Below, one piece after another: positions 63,143-64,000 of a stretch of 64,000 bases of DNA. How positions within the stretch are numbered: position 1 is the first letter of the stretch; each line of letters begins with the position of its first letter. Where the stretch lies: positions 1 through 64,000 of the forward strand of contig NZ_JAOVZT010000008.1 of assembly GCF_025716945.1 (NCBI RefSeq), written 5' to 3'. Made by a program: the position numbers and the translations under genes. This stretch comes from Geodermatophilus sp. YIM 151500. GTDB lineage: Bacteria; Actinomycetota; Actinomycetes; Mycobacteriales; Geodermatophilaceae. Below the pieces are notes generated by a model. The model saw nothing but the letters and a program-made list of their open reading frames with translations, had not been told where the DNA came from and made no database searches.

Positions 63143-64000
63143 TCACACCGGGGCGAGCTCGGGTTCGGGCTCCGGTTCGGACGCCGGGCGGCGGGCCGGC
63201 CGGCCCGGCCACCAGACCCGGTCGCCGACGATCGCCACCGCTGCGGGCACCACCAGGGAGCGGACGACGAAGGTGTCGAGCAGCACCCCGAAGCCGACGA
63301 GGAAGGCCAGCTGGGTCAGGAACAGCAGCGGCAGCACGGACAGCGCACCGAACGTCGCGGCCAGGACCAGCCCGGCACTGGTGATCACCCCGCCGGTGAC
63401 GGCCAGCGCGGTCAGGACGCCCCGCTTCGCGCCGTGCCGCGCCGACTCCTCCCGGGCGCGGGTCATCAGGAAGATGTTGTAGTCGATCCCCAGCGCGACG
63501 AGGAACACGAAGGCGATCAGCAGGATGCCGGGGTCGCTTCCGGGGAAACCGAAGACGCCGTCGAACAGCAGCGCGGCGACGCCGGCGGTCGCCAGCACGC
63601 TGAGCACCACGGTGGCCACCAACAGCAGCGGGGCGACCAGCGAGCGCAGCAGCAGCGCCAGGACGACGGTGATCACCACGAGCACCGCCGGGACGATGAC
63701 CCGCAGGTCGCGGGCCGCGGTCTCCCGCGCATCGAGGTTGCTCGCCGTGTCGCCGCCCACCAGCGCCTGCGGTGCGGCGCCGTCGAGCGCCGTCCGCAGC
63801 TCCTGCACGGTCTCGATCGCCGCGACGCTGTCGGGGGCCACCGCCAGCGTGGCGTCGAGGCGGACCAGTCCGTCCACGACCACCGGCGCGGGCCCCGCGC
63901 CCGCGCCCGTGTACGGCGCGACCGAGGCGACACCCTCGACCCCGGCCGCCGCCTCGGCGACCGCCGGCCAGCTCTGCTCCGGCGCGACGATGACCGTCGG
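63143..64000 (-). CDS. MMPL/RND-family transporter, C-terminal part (5' end outside window)
   Basis: The last 285 residues of an RND-type exporter; the frame stays open to the window edge. Visible are part of the second extracytoplasmic domain (VQELRTALDGAAPQALVGGDTASN) and the last helix set with VVITVVLALLLRSLVAPLLL, the family motif GILLIAFVFLVALGIDYNIFLMTRAREE (transmembrane Asp-Tyr), and LTQLAFLVGFGVLLDTFVVRSLVVPA. MMPL proteins export lipids or siderophores in mycobacteria; the substrate here is unknown. The basic C-terminal tail is cytosolic. Confidence 0.92.
   Translation of the reverse strand, partial: PTVIVAPEQSWPAVAEAAAGVEGVASVAPYTGAGAGPAPVVVDGLVRLDATLAVAPDSVAAIETVQELRTALDGAAPQALVGGDTASNLDARETAARDLRVIVPAVLVVITVVLALLLRSLVAPLLLVATVVLSVLATAGVAALLFDGVFGFPGSDPGILLIAFVFLVALGIDYNIFLMTRAREESARHGAKRGVLTALAVTGGVITSAGLVLAATFGALSVLPLLFLTQLAFLVGFGVLLDTFVVRSLVVPAAVAIVGDRVWWPGRPARRPASEPEPEPELAPV

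Overview
The window is very GC-rich (roughly three quarters G+C) and densely coded. GTG starts and 4-nt GTGA/ATGA stop-start overlaps are frequent. Ergothioneine synthesis, an ECF sigma/RskA pair, an NAD-malic enzyme with an N-terminal ACT domain, MutL/GlmL, a DUF5926 SEC-C protein and a TipAS-type MerR regulator together point to a high-GC actinobacterium. Gene content and style fit Geodermatophilaceae (Blastococcus, Geodermatophilus or Modestobacter), but that is inference, not a database match. I see no rRNA, tRNA, CRISPR array, prophage, transposase or replication origin. The window reads as chromosomal backbone with small lineage-specific insertions.

Layout. 0.3-1.7 kb: an 8-oxoguanine-deaminase-like amidohydrolase. 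1.8-11.1 kb, all minus strand: egtA-egtB-egtC-egtD plus a VTT membrane protein, then a DUF4397 surface protein and class F-like sortase, then an ECF sigma factor, its RskA-type anti-sigma factor and egtE. All five ergothioneine genes are therefore present, and the last one sits in the sigma-factor operon. 11.2-19.5 kb: DUF309, a TspO-like protein, SRPBCC, malic enzyme, an Fpg/Nei glycosylase, a HAD hydrolase, an MBL hydrolase and an unusual Rieske protein. 19.7-23.6 kb: manganese catalase, a divergent histidine kinase/response regulator pair and an Nramp Mn/Fe transporter. 23.8-25.9 kb: DUF485 and an ActP-like acetate symporter.

26-31.9 kb: a saccharopine-dehydrogenase-like oxidoreductase overlapping a MutL/GlmL-family ATPase, a two-domain VOC protein, two PH-domain membrane proteins and a rhodanese. 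32.2-37.1 kb: DUF4331, a 20-codon leader ORF, a TPR protein and a nickel/cobalt transporter with a His-rich loop. 37.1-41 kb: acyl-CoA synthetase, alpha/beta hydrolase and P450. 41.1-44.5 kb: a three-gene sugar ABC importer. 44.7-50.6 kb: DUF5926, arginine deiminase, a MerR/TipAS regulator, an XRE regulator, DinB, a haloalkane dehalogenase and a DUF1905-type protein. 50.6-55.9 kb: an ABC-2 exporter, a TMEM165/GDT1 transporter, an MFS protein, an AraC regulator and a VOC protein. 55.8-62 kb: larC, a TPR-GGDEF protein fused in frame to a LarB-like domain, and a second TPR-GGDEF protein. 62-64 kb: prephenate dehydratase and the C-terminal part of an MMPL transporter.

The strongest candidate for something undescribed is the 943-residue GGDEF-LarB fusion next to larC. 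Its LarB half appears to have lost the usual active-site cysteine, so either nickel-pincer cofactor synthesis is tied to cyclic-di-GMP or a LarB fold has been recruited for another role. Other notable points are egtE in the sigma/anti-sigma operon, a sortase with no arginine after its cysteine, a Rieske protein with a duplicated degenerate half, a coupled leader peptide, clear TipA-type and XRE operators, and several families of intergenic repeats and hairpins.
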